Source: CAVURW01 sp963743595 (lineage in GTDB: Bacteria > Verrucomicrobiota > Verrucomicrobiia > Methylacidiphilales > UBA1321). Taken from it: a DNA stretch of 21,645 nucleotides. A program made the translations under genes and the position numbers. Where the stretch lies: the NCBI GenBank assembly GCA_963743595.1, contig CAVURW010000234.1, forward strand, positions 1 to 21,645, written 5' to 3'. Under the pieces are notes generated by a model. That model was given only the letters and a program-made list of their open reading frames with translations. It made no database searches and was not told the origin of the DNA. Numbering within the stretch: position 1 is the first letter of the stretch; every line of letters begins with the position of its first letter. Below are positions 5,752-13,164 of the stretch, in pieces.

Positions 5752-7872
5752 CTAAGGATGCTCCGGGTTGTTGTGATGTAAAACGCTGTTGTAAATCCAT
5801 TTGGAAACCGAGATATCGTTTCTGTGGAAGGCGGCGTGCGCCCGTGGGATGAAGCCCAAGCCTTGGGAGACTCCAATCATCTTGCCGTTTTCCGTGACGC
5901 CGCTCTGTACGTAATGGAAAATGGTTTGCAGCTTGATGCCGCGTTCGCCGATCCCTTCCACCTCCGATATGGAAGTGACCTTGCGACTGCCATCGGCCAG
6001 GCGATGGATTTGCACGACAATCGAGAGTCCACTGGCGATCCGCGCCCGGAGCGCCTCAGCCGGTTTCGCGCGAACACTCGCCAGCGTCTCCAGCTCCGTG
6101 AGCCCGTCGGTCGGGGAATTGGCCTGAATGGTCGCCAGCGTGCCGGACATCGCGTTCATCGCCTTAACGAGCGCGTAGGCTTCGTCGCCCTTGCATTCCG
6201 TGAGCACGATGCGGGTGGGTGCCATGGAGAGCGCCGCGTGCAGCAGATCTTCCGCTGAGACGCCCTTAATGGAATCGTGGCATTCCATGCGCGCGAAATT
6301 CCTGTCGGGAACGTTCAATCGCGACCCATTTTCAATCGTCACAATCCGCTCAATGGGATCTGTAAATTGGAGCAGCGCTTGCAGGAAGGTGTGTCGCCCG
6401 GCTTCCATGCCGCCGCAGATCAGCGTGTTCAGCATCGCGCGAACGGAGGCCTCCAGAAACAACGCCATCTCATGGGATAACGCCTTAAATTGGACAAGCT
6501 TTTCCAGCGTCATCCGATAATTCGAGTGCTTACGAATGGTAATCAGCGGGCCGTTAATCGCCACAGGCGGGAGAACCACTTGCACCTGGCTCCCGTCCGG
6601 AAGATTCGTTTTGCAAATTGGCTTGGCCGCGCTGACCACACAACCGGAGGACGCCAGGATACGGTCAATCGCTAATCGGCACCGTTTTTCATCCACAAAT
6701 TGGATGGGCGAGAGGCTCAGTCGGCCATTGCGTTCCACGTAAATGGTGCCGGGACCATTCACCAAAATTTCCTGAACCGACTCGTCGTTCAGCAATTGTT
6801 CCAGCGGACCGTATCCGACTAGCTCGTAGCACAGTTTTTGGCTGAGCTTCTTTTTCAACTCAGGGCGCACGGGCAGGTTCTGATCGGTAAACCAGCGCTC
6901 GATCCAGCTCTCTATTTTCGCTGAGAGCTCGGAGCGATTGACGACGCCGCTGAATTCCGACTCCAGCTTCGGCAGCAGATCTTTCGTGTAGAGCTGGATC
7001 AGTTCTTCCCGGACGGCTTGGTCGGCCTCGGTACGCGCGGCGGGTGCAGCGGGTTTTGCTTCGGTCGTCTCCGGTTGGATTTCTCCCAGCACGGTAACGA
7101 GCTCGGCGTAGCTTTGGAATCGTTTGGCGGGATCCTTCTCCATCATCTTTCGGATAAGCTCGCACCAGCCGGCATCGACTCCGAAAGAACGCAAAGCCTC
7201 GATGGGAAAAGGGCTTTCCACATGCTTCCGGCACACTTCTTCTACAGAGCTGCCGGGGTAGGGAAAGGCGCCGGTCATCAGGTGGAAAAGGCACGCGCCC
7301 AGCAGGTAAATATCGGTGCGGACGTCGGGCTTCTTTTGCAAAATATGCTCCGGCGAGGCGTAGGCCGGCGTACCGGGGTAAGCCCCATCCGCATACACGC
7401 TGAAGTACCCGAGCATGAGAACGTCTCCGGGGCCGACGATGAGATTGGCCGGTTTTAGATCGAGATGGTAGACGCCCGCCTTGGCCGCGTAATCCAGCGC
7501 AGAGATCGCCTGCCGGAGAACGCGCGCCGCCCGGGGAGCATCCAGAACTTGGCCGGAAAGGATCGAGCTTTCCATGCTGGAACCGGCCATGAACGCGAGC
7601 GCGAAGTAGAACTCGCCTCGCTCTTCAGCCAGCTCGTAACAAGGGACAATATTTGGATGCTTAAGCTCGGAAATCGAGAGAGCCAGTTTAAATTGATCAT
7701 CCGCCAGGGACCCGAGAAATTCGATCAACACCGTTCGCTCACTGATCTGATCAATCGCCTTATATGTGGGGTATTTGTTCGGTGTATCCAGGGCGTGAAC
7801 AATCAAATAATGGCCCAGGCGCGAGCCCGGTTTCAGAACACTGGGAGGGGTAGGGGAGGGAGGAGTGGTCAT
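5752..7872 (-). CDS. Protein kinase-like domain fused to CpaF/TadA-like secretion ATPase domain, both degenerate
   Basis: 706 residues. Residues about 20-265 form a Hanks-type kinase fold. HLDLKPANL (136-144) keeps the catalytic Asp138, Lys140 and Asn143, and SPEH and DIYLLGACLFHLMTG are present. However, there is no glycine loop, the VAIK lysine is Glu51, and DFG reads GYF (155-157). After an Ala/Pro-rich linker (268-285), residues about 290-650 match CpaF ATPases of Tad/Flp pilus and type II/IV secretion: LVGYGPLEQLLNDESVQEILVNG, LPDGSQV, ITIRKHS. Walker A is GGMEAGRHT (487-495), with Arg for Lys and His for Thr. TIEN replaces TIED, and TIQANS replaces TIHANS. Other tad genes are absent here. 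It is probably a regulatory or scaffolding protein. The leader includes copy A of the direct repeat (7891-7962). Confidence 0.85.
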   Translation of the reverse strand: MTTPPSPTPPSVLKPGSRLGHYLIVHALDTPNKYPTYKAIDQISERTVLIEFLGSLADDQFKLALSISELKHPNIVPCYELAEERGEFYFALAFMAGSSMESSILSGQVLDAPRAARVLRQAISALDYAAKAGVYHLDLKPANLIVGPGDVLMLGYFSVYADGAYPGTPAYASPEHILQKKPDVRTDIYLLGACLFHLMTGAFPYPGSSVEEVCRKHVESPFPIEALRSFGVDAGWCELIRKMMEKDPAKRFQSYAELVTVLGEIQPETTEAKPAAPAARTEADQAVREELIQLYTKDLLPKLESEFSGVVNRSELSAKIESWIERWFTDQNLPVRPELKKKLSQKLCYELVGYGPLEQLLNDESVQEILVNGPGTIYVERNGRLSLSPIQFVDEKRCRLAIDRILASSGCVVSAAKPICKTNLPDGSQVQVVLPPVAINGPLITIRKHSNYRMTLEKLVQFKALSHEMALFLEASVRAMLNTLICGGMEAGRHTFLQALLQFTDPIERIVTIENGSRLNVPDRNFARMECHDSIKGVSAEDLLHAALSMAPTRIVLTECKGDEAYALVKAMNAMSGTLATIQANSPTDGLTELETLASVRAKPAEALRARIASGLSIVVQIHRLADGSRKVTSISEVEGIGERGIKLQTIFHYVQSGVTENGKMIGVSQGLGFIPRAHAAFHRNDISVSKWIYNSVLHHNNPEHP

Positions 7873-7884
7873 ACTAGCGCAGTT

Positions 7885-7898
7885 GAGGAGTGCTCCTC
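7885..7898 (-). promoter_or_regulatory. Palindromic GAGGAG/CTCCTC leader hairpin before the kinase/CpaF-like gene
   Basis: On the minus strand GAGGAGCACTCCTC is self-complementary, and it lies 12-25 bases before the ATG at 7872. Its GAGGAG is a strong Shine-Dalgarno match but about 20 bases from the start, and it can pair with CTCCTC. It may be a translational control hairpin. On the plus strand the same element is followed by TTTTT and resembles a weak terminator. Confidence 0.35.
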
Positions 7899-7962
7899 TT
7901 TTTATGTGAGCCGTTTTTGCATTTAGCGAGTAGTATCTGAGGAGAATGGTCCGACGAAACGT
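7891..7962. repeat. Direct repeat copy A
   Basis: Positions 7891-7948 match 9349-9406 with one mismatch (C against T at 7898/9356). A second matching block, CGACGAAACG, sits at 7953-7962 and 9413-9422. The copy lies between the start of the kinase/CpaF-like gene and the stop codon of the upstream zinc-ribbon gene (TAG at 7963-7965). It therefore forms most of the leader of the former and abuts the end of the latter. Confidence 0.9.
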
Positions 7963-9342
7963 CTAACGCTTCGCAAGCGAGGCATGGAACTCGTCTAGAA
8001 GCGCGGGCGGAATGTGAAATCCCCCAGAAAAGAGGTATTCACGGGACTCCCGGAGTTTTTTGAGCTCTTCAAACGGGTTTTTGTCACGGCATTCATGCAT
8101 TGTTAAATTACCGTCAGGCGTGTGCTGATAAATCACGCGAGGCTTGATCCCCAGCGAATTGCATCTTGCTAGAATTTTCGAAAACTCTTCTCCACGGTAA
8201 GCTCGGTTCCCTTCCTCATCGGCTTCCGATTTGATGTCCTTGTAAAGAACTTCGTAAATGAAGCGCCAACGCAATAGCTGACGCTTCCGCTGCGTTTCTC
8301 GTTTTATTTGCGATTTGCATTCGTTTTCTTCTTCCTGTGCGACCACGACAGCAGCCTCGTTTTCGGTCAAGCCATTGGCCGTTAAGTAATCCTTCGCAAA
8401 TTGCTCAAAACCAGCTTGGTCAAAAAAAGTCCGCAGGTTTTGTTCCTCGTCTGGACCTACGTCTACATACGAATGAGACGCCATCTTATTTGGCGAATAC
8501 CAAGTTCCACAGATCTCACACTCATACGCCTCAGTAGGATACCTAATCTTCCACTCAAAATTTCCTGCAGCTCGACAAAAGGGGCAGCTTGGTAACACCT
8601 CATAAGCGCCGCAGCTCAAGTGGTGCGGTCTGTCGAATTCGGCATGAAGCGCATAACCGCGCTCTTCCGCGACCTCCGTTGCGCGGACGAACAGTTCAAG
8701 GTTGATCACGTTTTTGTTTTTGAACCGGAAATCGTCCAGCATTGTGGTAAATATTGAACGAATGATCGTCAGCCGCACCGGGGACAAGGGCGACTGCGTC
8801 CAGAGACCGAACCAGAGTAATTTGGTCTTCGGGAATTCGCGTTCGTAAGCTTCTCGAAGATTCAATCGATCCAGTATTCCCTGGAGATGGTTTTCCATGT
8901 CCTGGGAATATTCGCCGTAAGGCTTGAAACCGCCCCAGCAACCGGCTATGGCCTGAGGCGCAATCATGGCGGGACATTGAGCGCACATCGCTCGAAGAGC
9001 CTCCGGACCACCGAGCCCATCGAACGATTCAGAAATCCTAAAACCATATTGCGGATAGCTATACTTTTTGCCTTCGCTGGAAACACCACCCTTCAGGCCG
9101 TAGACAAAATAATCACCGTAAATTCCTGAGCCCGACCGGGAGGCGAAATAGGTACGGGCCGTCGAAGTGACCTCAATACGGCGCTTAGAAGGGAGATTCC
9201 AAATGCTACACGGAAGCTGGATCCTCCATGCTAGAATGCACGAGGTGTTCAACATTGTCCAATCGTCGCCACGATGCGTGCTCACCGCAAGCAAATGACG
9301 TCGTTGTCCAATGCGACGTCGCTTCGTACAGGACCTAAACAC
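7963..9342 (-). CDS. Unknown protein with zinc-ribbon-like CxxC pairs, enclosed by direct repeats
   Basis: 459 codons from GTG 9342. I do not recognise the family. Cysteine pairs are CAQC (120-123), CPFC (253-256) and CEIC (275-278). The last two are 18 residues apart and look like a zinc ribbon. Residues about 335-375 are strongly charged and probably helical. The C-terminus is basic (FHASLAKR). No signal peptide or membrane segment is convincing, so it is probably cytosolic. The start is uncertain. A clear AAAGGAG (9352-9358) sits 8 bases before GTG 9342 and 6 bases before ATG 9344, which in another frame encodes only 20 codons. ATG 9255 is a third option. The reading frame occupies almost exactly the space between the two repeats, which suggests a gene cassette. 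Confidence 0.7.
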   Translation of the reverse strand: MFRSCTKRRRIGQRRHLLAVSTHRGDDWTMLNTSCILAWRIQLPCSIWNLPSKRRIEVTSTARTYFASRSGSGIYGDYFVYGLKGGVSSEGKKYSYPQYGFRISESFDGLGGPEALRAMCAQCPAMIAPQAIAGCWGGFKPYGEYSQDMENHLQGILDRLNLREAYEREFPKTKLLWFGLWTQSPLSPVRLTIIRSIFTTMLDDFRFKNKNVINLELFVRATEVAEERGYALHAEFDRPHHLSCGAYEVLPSCPFCRAAGNFEWKIRYPTEAYECEICGTWYSPNKMASHSYVDVGPDEEQNLRTFFDQAGFEQFAKDYLTANGLTENEAAVVVAQEEENECKSQIKRETQRKRQLLRWRFIYEVLYKDIKSEADEEGNRAYRGEEFSKILARCNSLGIKPRVIYQHTPDGNLTMHECRDKNPFEELKKLRESREYLFSGGFHIPPALLDEFHASLAKR

Positions 9343-9348
9343 ATGATC

Positions 9349-9422
9349 TGCTCCTTTTTTTATGTGAGCCGTTTTTGCATTTAGCGAGTAGTATCTGAGG
9401 AGAATGCGGGCTCGACGAAACG
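9349..9422. repeat. Direct repeat copy B
   Basis: Second copy of the element at 7891-7962, with 57 of 58 identical bases in the core. The copy begins four to six bases before the start of the zinc-ribbon gene and supplies its ribosome binding site. After the core it has two extra bases (GCGGGCTC against GGTCC) before the shared CGACGAAACG. Both copies face the same way and so lie upstream of a minus-strand gene in each case. Confidence 0.9.
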
Positions 9423-9460
9423 GGCCGCCTGCACATCGTGACGCGACTTGGAGCTAAAAC

Positions 9461-9661
9461 ATGGACTACTCGCAGAATCCGGTACATTTGAAGAAAATCG
9501 CCGATAACGCCACTGTCGATTGGGAGCGAGTGGATGACCACGATCCCTTTGGCGATGATTGGGTTCTCGTGGCTTACAGCGATAAATCTTTTTTCAGGGA
9601 CACTACACTAAGGGTAAGGGAGCGGAGCCAACGGGACTCGAACCCGCAACCTCCTCCGTGA
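9461..9661 (+). CDS. Small ORF, possible gene remnant running into antisense of tRNA-Asp
   Basis: 66 codons beginning MDYSQNPVHLKKIADNATV. ATG 9461 has a good Shine-Dalgarno-like TTGGAG seven bases upstream. The first 45 residues are acidic and well-behaved (WERVDDHDPFGDDWVLVAY). The last dozen are simply the reverse strand of the tRNA-Asp gene, so the natural 3' end is probably lost. No family is recognised. It may be a gene fragment left by the event that placed the repeat-flanked gene here, or a chance ORF. Confidence 0.3.
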   Translation: MDYSQNPVHLKKIADNATVDWERVDDHDPFGDDWVLVAYSDKSFFRDTTLRVRERSQRDSNPQPPP

Positions 9662-9696
9662 CAGGGAGGCGCTCTAACCAATTGAGCTATGGCTCC
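9623..9696 (-). tRNA. tRNA-Asp (anticodon GTC)
   Basis: On the minus strand the acceptor GGAGCCA pairs with TGGCTCC. The D-arm is GCTC...GAGC, the anticodon arm is CCTCC-CTGTCAC-GGAGG with anticodon GTC, and the T-arm is GCGGG-TTCGAGT-CCCGT. The discriminator base is G, as usual for tRNA-Asp. CCA is not encoded (GCT follows). Seventy-four bases, all arms intact. It reads Asp codons GAC/GAU. Confidence 0.95.
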
Positions 9697-9842
9697 TGGA
9701 CGTTTTGGAATGCGTGACCGCCTCCAAAGTCGAGTCGTGAAGAGTAGAGGAAATGGGATCGGTTTGGCAATCGAAATGTGGTCGAGTTCGTTTGATTAGA
9801 CGGCTTGTGTAACTTTGCGGGTCAGCTAGCGTCTACTTCGTA

Positions 9843-10940
9843 ATGAGTTTTCCTATACAGTTGCGTCATTTGTTATCGAGTCTGGTCGTAGGCGGTGCGG
9901 TTCTGGGTCTAAATGAAAAGGCGTATGGTGAGGATACGACCGTTCCAGCGTTTATTGAGGGGTTAGACGCCGCATTGCAGGGGGCGAATGATCGCCTTTT
10001 CTCGCTGCCGCAACATCACGTGACTCACGGCGTGAACCTGATCTTTGCTCATGGCGCGTTCATTAACTCAATCCCGGAGCCCGATATTATGGAGGCGATC
10101 GACGCTTTAGCAGAAGCGGGTATCAACCGGATCGATATCAACCCGAGCGTGATGGTTTGGGCGGGTGATGGAGATGCCCCAGTCCGCAAGATTTACACCG
10201 ACATCGCCAAGCATGTGCACGATAAGGGGATGTTGCTCGCGGTGAATCCGCTCAATCAAGGCGTGTCATTGAGCGCGACCAGTCTGAGCGATTACCAGGA
10301 TCTGTGCCTGGACGCGTTTCCCAAGATGGTGGTGGATATGCGTCCCGATATTTTCATTGTGGTGCACGAGCCCTCGACGATGGAGCGCCAACTCAAAATC
10401 AGCGGCTCGGCCGCCGAATGGGCCAAGTTTGCTTCAGCAACGGCTCGTACGATTCGACAAGTGGACCCGCATGTTTATATCGGTGTTGGCGGGCTCAGCC
10501 TGGAAAAGCCGATCTTGGAGACGCTCATGAAACTGCCCGAAATGAGTCTCTTTACGCTGGATATTTATTCGCTGAAAACACTAAAGGACGATTACGCATT
10601 GGCGACGGAAGCGAAGAAACTCGGCCTACAAGTTTACATCGAAGAGACGTGGCGGCCATCGATTGATCTAAAAACAGGCGCGCAAACTCCAGGTGCAACG
10701 ATTGGCGATAATCGATTCGAGGGGATCGATGCCGAATGGATTCGTGCCATGGATCTCGTCGGTAGAACCGGCGATTTTCAGAGCGTCACGTACTTCTGGA
10801 GCAATTGCTTTTTCCTCTACGGAAATGGCGATGTCAGCGGGACTGACGTGAATTATCAAAAGGCAGCCGCCCATGTTGCCGCGAGCAAACAAGTCTCGAA
10901 GACCTACTTGGTCTTGCAGGAAGTTTGCGCAAAGAAGTGA
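9843..10940 (+). CDS. Secreted TIM-barrel protein resembling clan GH-A glycoside hydrolases
   Basis: 365 residues. The N-terminus has a hydrophobic export segment (residues about 9-22), with likely cleavage near AYGED at 27-31. The rest reads as a beta/alpha barrel: NRIDINPSVMVWAG, GMLLAVNP, DIFIVVHEPSTM and QVYIEETWRP. In clan GH-A the acid/base Glu ends strand 4 within an N/H-E-P-like motif, and the nucleophile Glu ends strand 7. Glu176 and Glu267 or Glu268 would fit. I cannot assign a numbered family or a substrate. The gene is isolated, with a 146-base gap to tRNA-Asp upstream. The alternative is a catalytically inactive barrel. Confidence 0.6.
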   Translation: MSFPIQLRHLLSSLVVGGAVLGLNEKAYGEDTTVPAFIEGLDAALQGANDRLFSLPQHHVTHGVNLIFAHGAFINSIPEPDIMEAIDALAEAGINRIDINPSVMVWAGDGDAPVRKIYTDIAKHVHDKGMLLAVNPLNQGVSLSATSLSDYQDLCLDAFPKMVVDMRPDIFIVVHEPSTMERQLKISGSAAEWAKFASATARTIRQVDPHVYIGVGGLSLEKPILETLMKLPEMSLFTLDIYSLKTLKDDYALATEAKKLGLQVYIEETWRPSIDLKTGAQTPGATIGDNRFEGIDAEWIRAMDLVGRTGDFQSVTYFWSNCFFLYGNGDVSGTDVNYQKAAAHVAASKQVSKTYLVLQEVCAKK

Positions 10941-11035
10941 GCAGCCGGTTTCAAAAATTGCTTTAACGTAACAGGGTTTTGATTTAAGCGGCGTGAGCAC
11001 TCTGTTATCTTCAGGTTCTTCGGATTTTTTGAACC

Positions 11036-11644
11036 GTGAAGAAAGTTTTCTTTTCTAGTGATTACCATTTGAACCACACGAATATTATCAAGTATTCGAA
11101 GCGCCCGTTTGCCATTGTGGAAGAGATGAATGAAGCCATCATCAGCCGTTACAACAGCCGCGTGGGACCGAACGATGAGCTGTGGTTTCTCGGCGATTTT
11201 ATTCTGGGCCGAGATCAGGTGAAAGAGGCCGAGATTTTCCTCTCGCGGATGCATGGCCGCAAGCATTTGATCCTGGGTAACCACGATCCCCGCCGGGTCG
11301 ATTTCTACCGGCTCTTTGCCTCATGCCACGAGTACCAGGAGATTAAGGTACACGGGCAGCGAATCACCCTCTGCCACTACGCCGCGCGCGTGTGGAATAA
11401 ATCGCACCACGGCGCCTGGATGCTCTATGGGCACAGCCACGGATCGCTCCCGGACGACCCGCATAGTCGCTCGTTCGACGTGGGGGTCGATTGCCACAAT
11501 TTCTACCCGCTCTCGTTCGAAGAAGTGGAATGGATTATGTCGAAGAAGCGATTCATCCCGGTGGATCACCATGGCGAGGATCGGTATTCCGATGCCGGTG
11601 ACGAGGCTGTGGTGGAAGAAAACGGCGATTCCAAGTCCGGATGA
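11036..11644 (+). CDS. Calcineurin-like metallophosphoesterase
   Basis: 202 residues from GTG 11036. The two-metal phosphoesterase motifs are complete: SSDYHLNH (D9, H11), FLGDF, LILGNHD, CHYAA and YGHSHG. It belongs to the small bacterial type of hydrolase predicted to act on phosphomonoesters or phosphodiesters in the cytosol. The physiological substrate is unknown. The last 25 residues are acidic and hydrophilic and lie outside the fold. A 22-base imperfect hairpin (GGTTC...GAACC, 11013-11034) lies just before the start and may affect translation. Confidence 0.88.
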   Translation: MKKVFFSSDYHLNHTNIIKYSKRPFAIVEEMNEAIISRYNSRVGPNDELWFLGDFILGRDQVKEAEIFLSRMHGRKHLILGNHDPRRVDFYRLFASCHEYQEIKVHGQRITLCHYAARVWNKSHHGAWMLYGHSHGSLPDDPHSRSFDVGVDCHNFYPLSFEEVEWIMSKKRFIPVDHHGEDRYSDAGDEAVVEENGDSKSG

Positions 11645-11766
11645 CGCGGGTTCTCTGGCGGCACAAGCCCGGCGAGACCTGAAACAATTCCCAGTAAAAC
11701 CAAGGCCACTTGAAACAGCACGATGCTGATGGCCAAGCAGTTGCTGAGGTGGCGTATCAGGTTCAT
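11566..11766 (-). CDS. Possible small single-span membrane protein
   Basis: 66 codons. Residues 12-35 (AISIVLFQVALVLLGIVSGL and neighbours) would form one membrane span, followed by a Pro/Ser-rich tail. The hydrophobic half lies in the gap after the metallophosphoesterase gene. The tail overlaps that gene's 3' end in antisense, which is unusual. GGAA sits only two bases before the ATG, too close for a good ribosome site. It may be a real small gene or a chance ORF. Confidence 0.3.
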   Translation of the reverse strand: MNLIRHLSNCLAISIVLFQVALVLLGIVSGLAGLVPPENPRHPDLESPFSSTTASSPASEYRSSPW

Positions 11767-11811
11767 GCTTCCACGCTAAGCGCCAGCATCAAACGAGTTG
11801 TCAGACGCCTG

Positions 11812-12978
11812 TCAAAGTCCTGTGAAAAGGGTCCCTTGCCCTTCGGCATCGGGCTTCGGTTTGCGCGGCTTTTTTACAGACGTAGGCTTGCTTGGGATCA
11901 CGCTCGGTTTCGGAGCCGTGGCAGGAATCGTTGCGATGGGTTTAGGCTCTGGCGCTTCGATTTCGGGTGTGCCAGCGGATCCGGAAAGGCCCTCCATTCC
12001 AGTGACTTCGGCGAAGGTTTTGAAGTGGAATTTTGAAACAGATTTTAAGTGCTCGGTTCCTTCCGGGATGAATTTGGTGAAGACCTCGCGCGCGGCCGCT
12101 TTTACCTGCGCGGAGGCTCCCTTCGGTAGATGCACGCCTACGGAATCGCCGAGCTTGCCCAGTCGCGTGAGGAATTCCGCACGGGCAAGAATCGAAGCAG
12201 CCGCCACGGCCACATCACTCTCGGCTTTGGTCCGTTGCTGGAGCACGATCTTTTTGCCCTTTTCTTTGAGCGACCGCTGAATGAGCGATTCATCTGCGAA
12301 CTTATCCGAGAGAGCGCGTGGGCAATTGGGGAATCGCGTGCAGAGGTTCTCGATGATGGTGGCGTGACCCCAAGCCAGTAGCCGATTTAGGTTACGAAAC
12401 TTCACGTAAAGCTCATTGTACTTTCGCGGCAAGAGCGTCAGCACATCCCAGCGAGCCCCGATGAGTTCCTTGATTTCTTCGGCCAAATCGATGGCCTTTT
12501 TATCACTGGAAATTTGCTTGCTGTCCTTAACGCCCAGATCAATGAGCTTGTACGGCAGTTTTCCATCTACATAAACGCCCGCAACGACTAGCGGCCCGAA
12601 GAAATCGCCCTTACCGCTCTCGTCCACACCGATGTGCGGCTGGTACATCTCCGGGTTCAGCACCTCCTCGTAACCGACCTTCGCCTCCCCAATGATTTCC
12701 GGCTCGATTAAGAACTCCACAAGCTCCGCTGCGCCCGAGCCCTGGACCAGCAACTTACCGGAGGTGTAAGCGTTCACAGTTACCTTCTTCTTTTGCGCAC
12801 CGAAGATCGTGTACGGCACCTCCTTAAACGTGAAATCGCGCTCCTGCAGGGCAAGCCGCAATTTTTCGGCTTGGGCGGTATCGATTTTATAGGAGAAACT
12901 GGTCGCGGGGGCAGGAGGCATAAGAGATGCCGGATCATGATTTGTTTGCGCGGCGTGGGCAATGACTTTTGCCTCCAA
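11812..12978 (-). CDS. rnhC: Ribonuclease HIII with a long C-terminal extension
   Basis: 388 residues; typical RNase HIII is about 300. The enzyme cuts RNA in RNA/DNA hybrids during replication and repair. Residues about 25-100 match the N-terminal TBP-like substrate-binding domain (DUF3378), including FSYKIDTAQAEKLRLAL and ARG-poor IFGAQKKKVTVNAYTSGKL. The catalytic domain begins IGVDESGKGDFFGPLVVAG (D119, E120). The DESGKGD form is characteristic of HIII. It continues VKDSKQIS, ALSDKFAD and SDVAVAAASILAR. Residues 335-388 add a Pro/Lys/Ala-rich flexible tail ending QGTLFTGL. QGTLF fits the QxxLF pattern of sliding-clamp binding peptides. The gene is divergent from the ABC-2 permease gene across 186 bases. 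The start could alternatively be Met20. Confidence 0.9.
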   Translation of the reverse strand: MEAKVIAHAAQTNHDPASLMPPAPATSFSYKIDTAQAEKLRLALQERDFTFKEVPYTIFGAQKKKVTVNAYTSGKLLVQGSGAAELVEFLIEPEIIGEAKVGYEEVLNPEMYQPHIGVDESGKGDFFGPLVVAGVYVDGKLPYKLIDLGVKDSKQISSDKKAIDLAEEIKELIGARWDVLTLLPRKYNELYVKFRNLNRLLAWGHATIIENLCTRFPNCPRALSDKFADESLIQRSLKEKGKKIVLQQRTKAESDVAVAAASILARAEFLTRLGKLGDSVGVHLPKGASAQVKAAAREVFTKFIPEGTEHLKSVSKFHFKTFAEVTGMEGLSGSAGTPEIEAPEPKPIATIPATAPKPSVIPSKPTSVKKPRKPKPDAEGQGTLFTGL

Positions 12979-13112
12979 GCCCGAAGCGCTGGCAATGTTC
13001 CCGCGTGACCCGCGTGACGATGGTCCCGATGAGTATCCGTCACTCGATCCGGCTTAACTTTGAAGTCTCGTTTGCCTGGCGACAAAGACTGAGACGCAAA
13101 AGTCAACCGGGT

Positions 13113-13127
13113 CCAGCGTCACGCTGG
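13113..13127. other. Perfect CCAGCG-TCA-CGCTGG inverted repeat in the rnhC/permease divergent gap
   Basis: A six-base stem with a three-base loop, 38 bases before the permease start. No U-tract follows, so it is not a typical terminator. It may be an operator shared by the divergent pair. The same gap also has a short direct repeat of CGCGTGAC at about 13002-13019. Confidence 0.25.
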
Positions 13128-13164
13128 TTGTCGCTTCACGGACTTTTGAGTAGACTTATGTGCT

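Noticed and set aside
5824..6258. 144-codon plus-strand open frame
   Set aside because: It lies inside the kinase/CpaF-like gene on the opposite strand and has low-complexity Arg-rich composition typical of shadow frames.
7018..7926. Two plus-strand frames of about 150 codons
   Set aside because: Both are antisense to the kinase domain of the 706-residue protein. They have no motifs and no ribosome sites.
7953..7967. GTCTAAC (RYYYAAC) at the end of the zinc-ribbon gene as an integron attC core
   Set aside because: The partner GTTRRRY is not at the expected place and copy B lacks the motif. A degenerate seven-base match is easily chance.
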